In this document: in pieces, positions 39,271-47,925 of the stretch
How positions within the stretch are numbered: position 1 is the first letter of the stretch
How the letters are laid out: each line of letters starts with the position of its first letter
Source: Leptolyngbyaceae cyanobacterium JSC-12
GTDB taxonomy: Bacteria; Cyanobacteriota; Cyanobacteriia; Leptolyngbyales; Leptolyngbyaceae
Length of the DNA stretch: 64,000 nt
Direction of reading: 5' to 3'
NCBI GenBank assembly: GCA_000309945.1
Contig: CM001633.1
Location: 1,386,723 to 1,450,722 of the forward strand
Translations under genes and position numbers: made by a program
The notes under the pieces: model-generated
Told to the model about the DNA's origin: nothing
The model's database searches: none
The model's input: only the letters and a program-made list of their open reading frames with translations

Positions 39271-40458
39271 ATGACCGATAATCCCCTGTTTCAAAACCTG
39301 GCAAGTTCCTCTTCATCGGAAGCGAATCGTGCGTTGGAAAAAGAGACTCAGCTTCCCCTGACTGGATGGCAACAGGAAGTCAGTAAAGGGTTGGAGTATG
39401 GATTGGAAGCAGCCGCCAGTATCCGCGATCGCTCTATTCCTACCTTTTCTCGCGGTGAACTGCCCCATTATGCTGGTATCAACACCTTCCTGAAAGCACC
39501 CTACCTGGAAGATGTGCGTAAAGTGGGCGAATACGATGTGGCGATCGTCGGCATTCCCCACGACTCCGGCACTACCTACCGTCCCGGTACCCGCTTTGGA
39601 CCTCAAGGAATTCGCCGGATTTCTGCCCTCTACACACCTTACAACTTTGAACTAGGGGTAGATCTACGCGAGCAAATCACGCTATGTGATATAGGCGATG
39701 TCTTCACAATCCCTGGCAACAACGAAAAATCCTTCGATCAGATCTCCAAAGGCGTTGCCCATGTGTTTGAGTCAGGTGCATTTCCGATTCTACTGGGTGG
39801 TGATCATTCCATTGGCTTTCCTACTGTGCGCGGCGTGTGTCGGCATTTAGGCGATAAGAAAGTGGGGATTATTCACTTCGATCGCCACGTTGATACTCAG
39901 GAAACCGACCTGGATGAACGGATGCACACCTGCCCCTGGTTTCACGCTACCAATATGGCAAACGCCCCCGCCAAAAACCTTGTGCAACTGGGCATTGGCG
40001 GTTGGCAGGTACCCCGTCAGGGCGTAAAAGTATGCCGGGAGCGAGCTACCAACATTCTCACCGTCACCGACATTGTGGAACGGGGAATCGATGCCGCGGC
40101 TGACTTTGCCCTGGAACGCGCCCTTGATGGCACTGACTGCGTCTGGATCAGTTTTGATATTGATTGCATTGATGCAGGTTTTGTTCCTGGCACTGGCTGG
40201 CCCGAACCTGGCGGATTGTTACCTCGCGAAGCCCTTGCCCTGCTCGGCAAAATTATTCAACGGGCACCAGTGTGCGGCTTAGAAGTGGTAGAAGTTTCCC
40301 CACCTTATGATGTCAGCGATATGACTGCCCTCATGGCAACTCGTGTTATCTGCGACTCAATGGCGCATCTCGTGGTGTCGGGACAACTTCCCCGCCAACA
40401 AAAACCCGCTTATATCCATGCGGAAGCCAATATGCAAGTTGACCAAGCATGGACGTAA
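39271..40458 (+). CDS. gdmH: Nickel-dependent guanidine hydrolase GdmH (annotated often as agmatinase)
   Basis: A 395-residue ureohydrolase-fold enzyme. The dinuclear metal ligands are His179 in GGDHS, Asp204/His206/Asp208 in FDRHVD, and Asp296/Asp298 in SFDIDCIDAGFVPG. Two features differ from agmatinase or arginase: DRHVD in place of DAHxD, and GTGWPEPGG (Trp310) in place of GTGTPEPGG. It also has an N-terminal extension of about 85 residues. These fit the GdmH group (Sll1077 of Synechocystis), which hydrolyses guanidine to urea and ammonia with nickel. Context is decisive: a guanidine riboswitch upstream and HypA/HypB-like nickel chaperones downstream. The ATG lacks a strong ribosome-binding site. 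Confidence 0.92.
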   Translation: MTDNPLFQNLASSSSSEANRALEKETQLPLTGWQQEVSKGLEYGLEAAASIRDRSIPTFSRGELPHYAGINTFLKAPYLEDVRKVGEYDVAIVGIPHDSGTTYRPGTRFGPQGIRRISALYTPYNFELGVDLREQITLCDIGDVFTIPGNNEKSFDQISKGVAHVFESGAFPILLGGDHSIGFPTVRGVCRHLGDKKVGIIHFDRHVDTQETDLDERMHTCPWFHATNMANAPAKNLVQLGIGGWQVPRQGVKVCRERATNILTVTDIVERGIDAAADFALERALDGTDCVWISFDIDCIDAGFVPGTGWPEPGGLLPREALALLGKIIQRAPVCGLEVVEVSPPYDVSDMTALMATRVICDSMAHLVVSGQLPRQQKPAYIHAEANMQVDQAWT

Positions 40459-40461
40459 CCT

Positions 40462-40842
40462 ATGCATGAAACCGACATGACAAAGGCATTAATTCTCACC
40501 ATTCATGATTGGTGGGAGTCGCAGCCAGAAAGAATCCGGATTTCTAAAGTGCATTTGATTGTGGGTGAATTTACCTGTGTAGAACCTGTTAGTTTGCAAT
40601 TTGCTTTTGATGTGCAAACCCGCGGCACATTTCTAGAGGGAGCCACCCTAGAAATTCAGGAAACACCGCTGATTGCCTTCTGCCATCAATGCCAGCAGGA
40701 GTATTGCCCGGAAGTGGGAATTCACTACGCCTGCCCCACGTGCCGATCGCCCATGGATGATATTCGCTCTGGACGGGAACTGAAAATTGATCGCCTGGAA
40801 TTTGCTAGTCCCAAAACTGAGGAACCCAAACTATGCATATGA
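40462..40842 (+). CDS. ghaA: HypA-like nickel chaperone (GhaA)
   Basis: A 126-residue HypA/HybF-family protein. The N-terminal MHE carries the nickel-binding His2. The zinc domain has CHQC and CPTC pairs, plus one more Cys in EYCPEVG. It starts 3 bp after the gdmH stop and overlaps the HypB-like gene by 10 bp, so the three are translationally linked. No hydrogenase genes are in the window, which fits a role in loading nickel into GdmH, as shown for the Synechocystis GhaA/GhaB pair. Confidence 0.9.
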   Translation: MHETDMTKALILTIHDWWESQPERIRISKVHLIVGEFTCVEPVSLQFAFDVQTRGTFLEGATLEIQETPLIAFCHQCQQEYCPEVGIHYACPTCRSPMDDIRSGRELKIDRLEFASPKTEEPKLCI

Positions 40843-41540
40843 CTCACGATGCCGCCCTAGGCATTAACCTGCTACATGCCAATCAAGCAGGAGCTGACTA
40901 CAACCGTGCCCATTTTGATCAGTGGGGGGTCACCTGCTTCAACCTAATGAGCAGCCCCGGAGCCGGAAAAACCGCGTTATTGGAAAAAACCCTGGTAGCT
41001 TTGAGCACCGATCTCAAAATTGCCGTGATTGAAGGTGACATGACCACTGAACTGGATGCTGCTCGTCTGCGTCAGTATGGTGTTCCCGTGATTGCTATTA
41101 ACACTGGGCGATCGTGCCATCTGGACTCGCGCATGGTAGCTGGGGGAATTCACCGTTTGCAGCACGACTATGACCCCCACCAGTTCGACCTTGTTCTGGT
41201 GGAAAATGTCGGCAATCTGGTATGTCCGGCAGAGTTTGAGGTGGGCGAACATGCGAAAGTCGCCCTGCTGAGCATCACCGAAGGGGAAGATAAGCCGCTC
41301 AAGTATCCGGTAATGTTCCGTGAAGCCGATTGTTTGCTGATCACTAAAACTGATCTGGCTCCTTACTTGGATGTTAACCTCAGCCGGATTGAGGCAAACG
41401 TTCGCCAAATTAATCCTTACGTCACCATTATTCCCGTCTCTGCCAAAACTGGCGATGGATTAGCTGACTGGTTTACCTGGGTACGATCAACAATTCAGAA
41501 TCATCAACCCTTTCCCAGAGAGCGAAGTCAACAGGAGTGA
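40833..41540 (+). CDS. ghaB: HypB-like nickel-delivery GTPase (GhaB)
   Basis: A 235-residue SIMIBI-class GTPase. The P loop [15 protein letters not shown] is followed by [34 protein letters not shown] (metal-site Cys-His), [20 protein letters not shown] and the guanine-specificity motif [11 protein letters not shown]. There is no His-rich N-terminal nickel-storage stretch. With GhaA it should insert nickel into GdmH at the cost of GTP. It overlaps ghaA by 10 bp. Confidence 0.92.
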   Translation: MHMTHDAALGINLLHANQAGADYNRAHFDQWGVTCFNLMSSPGAGKTALLEKTLVALSTDLKIAVIEGDMTTELDAARLRQYGVPVIAINTGRSCHLDSRMVAGGIHRLQHDYDPHQFDLVLVENVGNLVCPAEFEVGEHAKVALLSITEGEDKPLKYPVMFREADCLLITKTDLAPYLDVNLSRIEANVRQINPYVTIIPVSAKTGDGLADWFTWVRSTIQNHQPFPRERSQQE

Positions 41541-41791
41541 CTGCCACCTCTTAACTTTTCGTTTTTACTAAAGAATCTGTGTAGCAGGCGTTACAGATTA
41601 GCCAGCAAGCTATACGGTAAACCCGTTACACGGATGAGAAAAAGTTCAGCAGTGCGCGAACATAGCCTGGCAATACGAACATAACAACGTTAGCAATTCT
41701 ATCCCCACAGATACAGTAGACCGATTGGATACCCTTCCGCAGATAAGGTGCGATCGCCCTTAATTTTGCTCTTTTTTCACTCTAAGCCGTC

Positions 41792-42850
41792 ATGAAACTT
41801 CGCTTACCCCTGGCATCTCTATTCCTGTTTCTCATTACCTTGTCCCTGACGACGAGCTGTGTCAATCCAGCGGTTTATATCAAAACTACGACTGAAACTG
41901 AAGCCGCTGAAGCTGCCTCTGTTGGGATGGAAGTGGTTGACCTTGGATTTAGTGCATGGCCAGGTTGGTTTCCCTGGCAGGTTGCAAAAGAGCAAGGGAT
42001 TTTTCAAAAAACGAATGCACCCGTTGAACTGAAGTGGTTTGACGGATATCTGGAATCCATCAGTACGCTGACTGCTGGGCAAATTGATGCGAATAGTCAA
42101 ACATTGGGAGATACAGTTAGCTCTGTTGCTGGTGGTGCCGATCAGGTGGTGGTACTGGTGAACGATAATTCCACTGGCAACGACAAAATTATTGTGCGCG
42201 AAGGTATCAAAACTGTCGTGGATTTGAAGGGCAAAAAAGTAGCGGCAGAAGAAGGGACAGTCGATCACTTTCTGTTACTTCTAGGGCTGAAAAAAGCAGG
42301 TTTGAAGCCGGAAGATATTCAATTTGTGCCGCTAGAAACTGGAAAAGCTGCCTCTGCATTCGCAGCCGGGCAAGTAGATGCCTGTGCAGTGTTTGCACCT
42401 TTTACTACGCAAGCTTTGAAGCGATCGGGCAGTAGAGAACTCTTCAGTTCCAAAGACTTTCCGGGTGCCATTTCAGATCATCTAGTTGTGACACGCGATT
42501 TTGTTTATAAGCATCCCGAACAGGTGCAGGCACTTGTGGATGCCTGGTTTGCCACGCTGGAGTATTTGAAGCGGAACCAGGCCAGCGCTTACGAGATTAT
42601 GGCGAAGCGGGCAGGTGTCTCCGTAGCAGAGTACAAAGAATATGCCGACGGCACTCGGCTTTTTACCCTGGAAGAGAATTTAAAAGCCTTCCAACCTGGC
42701 AATGATATGACCTCGTTACTTTACGCCGCAGATGAGATGAGCAAGTTCCTGATGGATGTGGGGCTAGCAAAAACAAAACCCAACACCACTCTTCTATTTG
42801 ACGATCGCTTCGTCAAAGCCTACGCCCAAAAGCAAGCCAAACTTAGCTAA
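41792..42850 (+). CDS. ABC transporter lipoprotein, nitrate/taurine/guanidine type
   Basis: A 352-residue solute-binding lipoprotein. The signal peptide (ASLFLFLITLSLTTSC) ends in a lipobox with Cys23. The mature domain is of the NMT1/SsuA type: VDLGFSAWPGWFPWQVAKEQ, LKGKKVAAEEGTVDHFLL, and AAGQVDACAVFAPFTTQAL. It heads the transporter half of the guanidine locus, 251 bp after ghaB, and corresponds to the sll1080 position in Synechocystis. The likely substrate is guanidine or a related guanidinium compound, inferred from context. Confidence 0.88.
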   Translation: MKLRLPLASLFLFLITLSLTTSCVNPAVYIKTTTETEAAEAASVGMEVVDLGFSAWPGWFPWQVAKEQGIFQKTNAPVELKWFDGYLESISTLTAGQIDANSQTLGDTVSSVAGGADQVVVLVNDNSTGNDKIIVREGIKTVVDLKGKKVAAEEGTVDHFLLLLGLKKAGLKPEDIQFVPLETGKAASAFAAGQVDACAVFAPFTTQALKRSGSRELFSSKDFPGAISDHLVVTRDFVYKHPEQVQALVDAWFATLEYLKRNQASAYEIMAKRAGVSVAEYKEYADGTRLFTLEENLKAFQPGNDMTSLLYAADEMSKFLMDVGLAKTKPNTTLLFDDRFVKAYAQKQAKLS

Positions 42851-42905
42851 CTCTACATCCTCAGTCCTCTCCGTTCACCCGTCCACTTTTCATCTCTGCA
42901 ATTCT

Positions 42906-43757
42906 ATGAGCGACAGCACAGCACCCCGATCCATTCAGCTTTACATGAAGCCAAAGCAAATGCACCCTACTGTATTTTGGCGGTTGGCTGAAGATATTCC
43001 CAAACCCCTTTATACGGCTCTAACAATCACCTCAATTGCTTTGCCATTAGTGGTTTGGTGGGCAGTCACTGCCTTCGGCAATATCGACCCCAAATTCCTG
43101 CCGTCTCCTGGCGATGTGATTGCCGCATTTGGGCGGCTGTGGAGTACTCGAGAACTGTTGAAAGACACAGTTGCAAGTTTATGGCGGGTTGGTGTTGGTT
43201 TTTTGCTGGCTGCCGCATTTTCCATTCCCATTGGGATTCTAATGGGCAGTTTTCCCAGTATCCGCGCCTTACTGGAACCGCTGTTTGGTTTGATGCGGTA
43301 TATGCCTGCTCCAGCATTCATCCCGCTGTTAATTCTCTACCTGGGGATTGGGGAAGCACCCAAAATCATGTTGATTTTCATTGGAGTGTTCTTTTTCAAC
43401 TCGTTGATGGTAATGGATACGGTGAAATTTGTACCGAAGGATTTGATTGAAGCTACATACATCTTGGGAGGTAACCGGGTCGCTGTCCTGACACAAGTGA
43501 TTATGCCGCACGTTTTACCAGGAATTCTTGACTCCTGCCGAATCAACCTCGCTGCTGCCTGGCAGTTGGTCATTGTCTCGGAACTGATTGCTGCTACCGA
43601 AGGCTTGGGGCGTCGCATCAGCGTTGCCGGACGCTTCTTGAAAACTGATGAGATTTTCGTAGGGCTGATTGTAATTGGTGTGATTGGACTATGCTTTGAC
43701 CTGTTGTTCCAGTATCTGCTGCAAGTTACTTGCAAGTGGGCAAGTCAGAAACGATAG
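42906..43757 (+). CDS. ABC transporter permease, nitrate/taurine/guanidine type
   Basis: A 283-residue permease of the SsuC/TauC type with about six membrane helices. The start at 42906 (MSDSTAPRSIQLYMK) is preferred over an upstream codon that would overlap the binding-protein gene. The EAA-type loop EATYILGGNRVAVLTQVIMP meets the ATPase. Other conserved parts are LWRVGVGFLLAAAFSIPIGI and LIAATEGLGRRISVAGRF. It forms the channel of the transporter in the guanidine locus. Confidence 0.9.
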   Translation: MSDSTAPRSIQLYMKPKQMHPTVFWRLAEDIPKPLYTALTITSIALPLVVWWAVTAFGNIDPKFLPSPGDVIAAFGRLWSTRELLKDTVASLWRVGVGFLLAAAFSIPIGILMGSFPSIRALLEPLFGLMRYMPAPAFIPLLILYLGIGEAPKIMLIFIGVFFFNSLMVMDTVKFVPKDLIEATYILGGNRVAVLTQVIMPHVLPGILDSCRINLAAAWQLVIVSELIAATEGLGRRISVAGRFLKTDEIFVGLIVIGVIGLCFDLLFQYLLQVTCKWASQKR

Positions 43758-43895
43758 AGAGGTGAACTTTGAAGAAGCCAGAAGGCTGGAACATTGATTT
43801 CCAGCGCTTTCCTATCCCAGAACTTCCATCCTCAATTCCCTATTCCCCATTCCCCTCTTTCCTGTCCCACCTTCCCCATTACTAAAGGGCATCTT

Positions 43896-44675
43896 ATGTA
43901 TTTACAGATCAATAATCTAAACAAAAACTTTGAAACGAAGAACGGGACGCTGGTGGTGTTAAAGGACATCAATATGGCGATCGCGGAGGGTGAGTTTATC
44001 TGTGCGGTCGGGGCATCGGGTTCGGGTAAATCAACGCTGCTACGACAAATTGCGGGGTTAGATTCACCGTCTTCAGGAGAAGTGCTGATTGACGGCAAGC
44101 GAGTAACCGGACCTGGACCGGATCGTGGCATGGTGTTTCAGCACTACACGCTGTATCCCTGGATGACAGTGCAGGATAACACCGAATTTGGGCTGAAATT
44201 GCAGGGGGTACCCAAAAAAGAACGGCGAGAACAGGCAAGTTACTACCTCAGCGTGGTGGGATTGTCTAAGTTTGCTAAGTCTTTGCCAAAGGAATTATCG
44301 GGTGGGATGAAGCAGCGGGTGGCGATCGCTCGTGCACTGGCATCTGAACCGAAAGTGCTGCTGATGGATGAACCCTTTGGTGCGTTGGATATTCACACCA
44401 AAGAATCGATGCATGAATTCATGTTGGATTTATGGCAGCGTACCAACATCACTGTGTTTATGATTACCCACGATGTGGAGGAAGCGGTGTTCTTATCTAA
44501 CCGGATTTATGCCCTGGGTGCTCGTCCTGGAACTGTTCGGAAAGAAATGGTGATTAAACTCCCCGAACGCACGCACCACGTTAAGCGCCATTCTGTTTTC
44601 CACGATTATCGCGATGAATTGATGGATCTGTTACGGCGACATGGGCAGGAAGCCGTCATGGCAACAGCCGCATAG
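43896..44675 (+). CDS. ABC transporter ATP-binding protein, nitrate/taurine/guanidine type
   Basis: A 259-residue ATPase. Walker A is GASGSGKSTLLRQIAGL, the signature LSGGMKQRVAIARALA and Walker B VLLMDEPFGALD, followed by the switch His in MITHDVEEAV. The start ATG at 43896 is preceded by AAAGGGC; the longer frame to 43794 reads through an STRR-like C/T-rich tract. It powers the transporter formed with the preceding two genes and is followed by the Nudix gene after 7 bp. Confidence 0.92.
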   Translation: MYLQINNLNKNFETKNGTLVVLKDINMAIAEGEFICAVGASGSGKSTLLRQIAGLDSPSSGEVLIDGKRVTGPGPDRGMVFQHYTLYPWMTVQDNTEFGLKLQGVPKKERREQASYYLSVVGLSKFAKSLPKELSGGMKQRVAIARALASEPKVLLMDEPFGALDIHTKESMHEFMLDLWQRTNITVFMITHDVEEAVFLSNRIYALGARPGTVRKEMVIKLPERTHHVKRHSVFHDYRDELMDLLRRHGQEAVMATAA

Positions 44676-44682
44676 GTGATGT

Positions 44683-45165
44683 ATGAGTGTATCATGCAAG
44701 GATTCCTTTTCGGGATTGAGCATGATTGACTCAACGAATACGAAAGACGAAGCATTCGGGATTGTTCCCATTTGGCAGCACGATGGCACCTACGAGTTTT
44801 TGCTAATTCAGCATCATGCAGGGCACTGGGGGTTTCCCAAAGGACACGCTGACCCTGGCGAAGATGCGCTACAAACTGCCTGCCGTGAGTTTGTAGAAGA
44901 AACGGGCATTGCTGACTACGTAGTGCTAGACAATGTAGCGTTTTCTGAGCAGTATGTTTTTACCCGTGATGGGCAGCGGTTTGACAAAACCGTAGTCTAC
45001 TATCCAGCCTTGGTGAGATCATCAGTGGTTTCTTGCCAGGCAGATGAGATTCAAAACTATGCCTGGCTGGAGTTTGAAGCGGCGATCGCCCGCTTAACGT
45101 TTGAGGGAGCTAAACGAGTCTTGACCGAGGTGCATCAGTATTTGCTGGACTGTCAACCCAGTTGA
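44683..45165 (+). CDS. Nudix hydrolase (diadenosine-tetraphosphatase-like)
   Basis: A 160-residue Nudix protein. The Nudix box is intact: GHADPGEDALQTAC followed by REFVEETGI (GX5EX7REUXEEXGU). HWGFPKGH resembles the bis(5'-nucleosyl)-tetraphosphatase group. The start is either the ATG at 44683, 7 bp after the transporter ATPase, or MIDSTN at 44722. It is tightly linked to the guanidine transport genes, which suggests co-transcription. Whether it functions with guanidine use is unknown. Confidence 0.85.
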   Translation: MSVSCKDSFSGLSMIDSTNTKDEAFGIVPIWQHDGTYEFLLIQHHAGHWGFPKGHADPGEDALQTACREFVEETGIADYVVLDNVAFSEQYVFTRDGQRFDKTVVYYPALVRSSVVSCQADEIQNYAWLEFEAAIARLTFEGAKRVLTEVHQYLLDCQPS

Positions 45166-45223
45166 GCCAGGATACAGAATTTACCAGAATCACTGAAGTC
45201 AGGAAATCCCTGTCATCGTTAAT

Positions 45224-45243
45224 GATAGTTATTAATAACTATC
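45224..45243. repeat. 20-bp perfect palindrome in a convergent spacer
   Basis: GATAGTTATT / AATAACTATC forms a perfect AT-rich palindrome between the Nudix gene and the convergent fetB-like gene. It could be a transcription stop-type hairpin or a protein-binding site. It resembles Fur-box spacing only loosely, and it is at gene ends, not at a promoter. Confidence 0.55.
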
Positions 45244-45262
45244 GTGAGATTGTGCTGGCTTC

Positions 45263-46033
45263 TTACCACGTTGTCAACTGTCCTGCAACATTGAAGTATT
45301 GCCGACAAATTCCAGTGGTGACCAACAGGGTAGTCACAAGCGTTGCAAATGCCAGCATGAACATGATCACCATTTGATAGGAAGTTGCAACCAGGGGTGG
45401 CATTCCGCTTAGTAGTTGTCCAGTCATAATGCCAGGGAGGGTCACCAGTCCCACTACCATCATGGTGTTGATTGTTGGAATCAGCCCTGCTTTGATCGCA
45501 TCTTTGCGATATTGAGCGATCGCTTGTTGCGGCGTAGCTCCCAAACTGAGGTGTGTTTCAATTTCCAGTTGGCTAGAGTTCAACGTGCTGACAAGACGTT
45601 CTCCACTGATAGCGGCTCCATTCATGGCATTGCCCACTACAATTCCTGCCAACGGAATCAAAAATTGCGGCTCATACCAGGTGGGCGGCTGGATGACAAA
45701 TAGCATCGTATAAACCAGCGTCAATACGGTTCCCATTGTCATTGCCCCTCCAACGATCGCCAGTAAATTCGGAACCTTCTTGCTGATCCGGTTCCGCGCG
45801 ACAATCGCTGCGATCGCTAACATAACTGCCAGCAATCCCATCACAAGTAAAGGGGTTTTGAAGGCAAATACCGCCGCCAGTACATAGCCTACTACCAACA
45901 ATTGCAGCACTGTTCGCCCTGTTGCCAGCGCCAGACTCCACTCCAATGCCAGTCGTTGCCATGCCGACAGCCCAATCGCGATCGCCATCAGCCCCAATGC
46001 CCACAGGATTTGTAGGGGAGAGTCCACAGTCAA
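45263..46033 (-). CDS. fetB: FetB/UPF0014-family permease
   Basis: A 256-residue membrane protein of UPF0014, whose E. coli member FetB (YbbM) acts with FetA in iron export. About seven membrane helices are visible. Conserved stretches are GRTVLQLLVVGYVLAAVF, IPLAGIVVGNAMNGAAISGE, ETHLSLGATPQQAI and NTMMVVGLVTLPGIMTGQLL. No FetA-like ATPase is adjacent. The iron role is inferred from the family. Confidence 0.88.
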   Translation of the reverse strand: MTVDSPLQILWALGLMAIAIGLSAWQRLALEWSLALATGRTVLQLLVVGYVLAAVFAFKTPLLVMGLLAVMLAIAAIVARNRISKKVPNLLAIVGGAMTMGTVLTLVYTMLFVIQPPTWYEPQFLIPLAGIVVGNAMNGAAISGERLVSTLNSSQLEIETHLSLGATPQQAIAQYRKDAIKAGLIPTINTMMVVGLVTLPGIMTGQLLSGMPPLVATSYQMVIMFMLAFATLVTTLLVTTGICRQYFNVAGQLTTW

Positions 46034-46346
46034 TCTCCTTTGTTGATAATCCTCTGTTGGTAATTCTCTATATCATTAGTAATTCTCTACATCATAGGTA
46101 AAGAAAGAGACCCTGCGCCCTTCCTGCGCCTTCCTAACTTCTTTACCCCCATCTTCTTTACCTTTTTCCACCTCCAACCTCCCTCTCTATTTCTCCTCTT
46201 CCTCTAGCTCCAGTGCCTATCCTATGCTTGAATCATCTTGGTGAATGAATTTGGGTTGAAACAATCCTGGTATTTGTCGAGTCCAGACATCTCAGCCATC
46301 GAAACAATTTCATCTTCTAGTGATTAATCCTTACGGTGTAGGTTGA
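46034..46346. repeat. Intergenic region with degenerate repeats and STRR-like tract
   Basis: Two near-repeats sit at the start: TGTTGATAATCCTC (46041-46054) with TGTTGGTAATTCTC, and GTAATTCTCTATATCATTA (46060-46078) with GTAATTCTCTACATCATAG. A strongly C/T-rich STRR-like tract follows at about 46110-46210. I see no gene. The divergent promoters of fetB and the DegT aminotransferase must lie here. Confidence 0.6.
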
Positions 46347-47480
46347 GTGAACAAGATTCCTCCATTTGATTTATCTGAGCAATTCAAACTTATCGGCGAT
46401 GCAATTAACTCAGCCGTTCTGGAAGTGCTTGCCTCTGGTCGTTATATTGGTGGTCCATTAGTTGAGCAGTTTGAACAACAATTTGCGAGTTACGTTGGCA
46501 CCTCAGATTGTGTGGCGTGCAATTCTGGGACTGACGCACTCTATCTGGCTCTCAGAGCTTACGACATTAAACCTGGCGATGAAGTTATCACCACACCGTT
46601 TACGTTTGTAGCCACGGCAGAAGCCATCAGTGCAGTGGGGGCAAAACCTGTTTTTGTAGATATTGAACCCCATACCTTTAACTTGAATTTGGAACAGGTG
46701 GAAGCGGCAATTACAGAGCATACCCGCGCTGTGATTCCAGTGCATCTGTTTGGTTTACCAGTGGATATGACCCAACTGATGGCAATCGCTCAGGCGCATA
46801 ATCTTTTGATTGTGGAAGACTGCGCTCAGGCAACTGGAGCCGAATGGGCAGGGAAAAAAGTGGGTAGCATTGGACAGATTGGTTGCTTTAGCTTTTACCC
46901 TACGAAAAACTTAGGAGCCTGTGGGGATGGTGGTGCGATTACAACTAACGATCCAGCCATTCGCGATCGCCTGCGTCGGTTGCGCGATCATGGGCGGCAA
47001 GGAGTTTACCATTACGAAGAGCTAGGGGTAAACAGTCGCTTGGATGCGGTACAAGCGTCCATTCTCCAAATCAAGCTTCGATATTTGGAAACCTGGAACC
47101 AGCAACGGCGCGAAGTTGCGAACCGTTACCAGCAATTATTAAGTCCGCTTCCAGGATTAGTGTTGCCACAAGAAATTCCAGGCAGCAAAAGCGTTTGGAA
47201 CCAGTACACAATTCGGGTGAGTAATCGCGACCGATCGGCTTCTGAACCTTTGAGAAATACCCTACGAAGCAAACTCCAGGAATACGGGATTCTCTCGATG
47301 GTTTACTACCCCTTGCCACTGCATCTTCAGCCTGCTTATCAAAAATTGGGATACAAACCAGGGCAATTGCCGGAGGCAGAACGGGCATCCCAGGAAGTGC
47401 TCTCGCTGCCTATGTTCCCAGAACTCACCCTAGAACAACAGGAGCAGGTCGTTTACAGACTCAAAGATTGTTTAGGCTAA
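46347..47480 (+). CDS. DegT/DnrJ/EryC1/StrS-family aminotransferase
   Basis: A 377-residue PLP-dependent sugar aminotransferase. Hallmarks are SGTDALYLALRAYDIKPGDE, TPFTFVATAEAI, HLFGLPVDM, EDCAQATGAEW and the PLP lysine in FYPTKNLGACGDGGAI, then NSRLDAVQASIL. Members make amino-sugar nucleotides for surface polysaccharide or glycosylation. The start is a GTG at 46347. No other sugar-nucleotide genes are adjacent, so the product is not predictable. Confidence 0.9.
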   Translation: MNKIPPFDLSEQFKLIGDAINSAVLEVLASGRYIGGPLVEQFEQQFASYVGTSDCVACNSGTDALYLALRAYDIKPGDEVITTPFTFVATAEAISAVGAKPVFVDIEPHTFNLNLEQVEAAITEHTRAVIPVHLFGLPVDMTQLMAIAQAHNLLIVEDCAQATGAEWAGKKVGSIGQIGCFSFYPTKNLGACGDGGAITTNDPAIRDRLRRLRDHGRQGVYHYEELGVNSRLDAVQASILQIKLRYLETWNQQRREVANRYQQLLSPLPGLVLPQEIPGSKSVWNQYTIRVSNRDRSASEPLRNTLRSKLQEYGILSMVYYPLPLHLQPAYQKLGYKPGQLPEAERASQEVLSLPMFPELTLEQQEQVVYRLKDCLG

Positions 47481-47925
47481 AGTCTCTTGAAAATGGCTCT
47501 TGGGGTTAGCAGCGCCTTGGTTGATAAAACCCAATCGAAGCAGCTAAACAATGTAAATTTCATGTATTTAATTGAAAGAAATTATTTAGATATGCTAATT
47601 CTTTGGGACTGATTTTTGATGCGAGAGGAATTGCAAAAGCTCCATTTAACATGGGTTTCATCCAGCAAAACAACCTGCAATCATTACAGACGATTAAAAA
47701 CGTCGAGACTAGTTTGTAGTTTTCTATACTAGAATTAATGAAAATACAATAAGTTCCTGTCAAGAATTGACGGATCTGGTTCCACCATACGTGTGGTTAC
47801 GGTCAGAGGATTGGTTGAGTGATTCTGCGCGACCGATTGAGTTCAGTCGATTACATATGTCTTGCGTCGAGTTACTCCCGAGCCTCGTTTGATGACTTGG
47901 TTGTCGTTGAGAGGTTGATGAAACG
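47481..47925. other. 445-bp intergenic region
   Basis: No gene, repeat or clear promoter is visible between the aminotransferase and the ABC1-kinase genes; the first half is AT-rich. Confidence 0.4.

Noticed and set aside
39271-40458. Agmatinase (SpeB) annotation
   Set aside because: Upstream guanidine riboswitch, nickel chaperone genes and altered metal-site motifs favour guanidine hydrolase.
40462-41540. HypA/HypB for hydrogenase maturation
   Set aside because: No hydrogenase or other hyp genes in the window, and the genes are coupled to gdmH.
41610-41650. Possible second ykkC aptamer before the binding-protein gene
   Set aside because: Only GTTACACGG is present; the CTAGGGTTCCG, CTGGTCC and AAGCCCGGGAG elements are missing.
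47560-47763. 67-codon minus-strand frame
   Set aside because: No ribosome-binding site, unlikely composition and no similarity that I recognise; probably chance in an AT-rich spacer.
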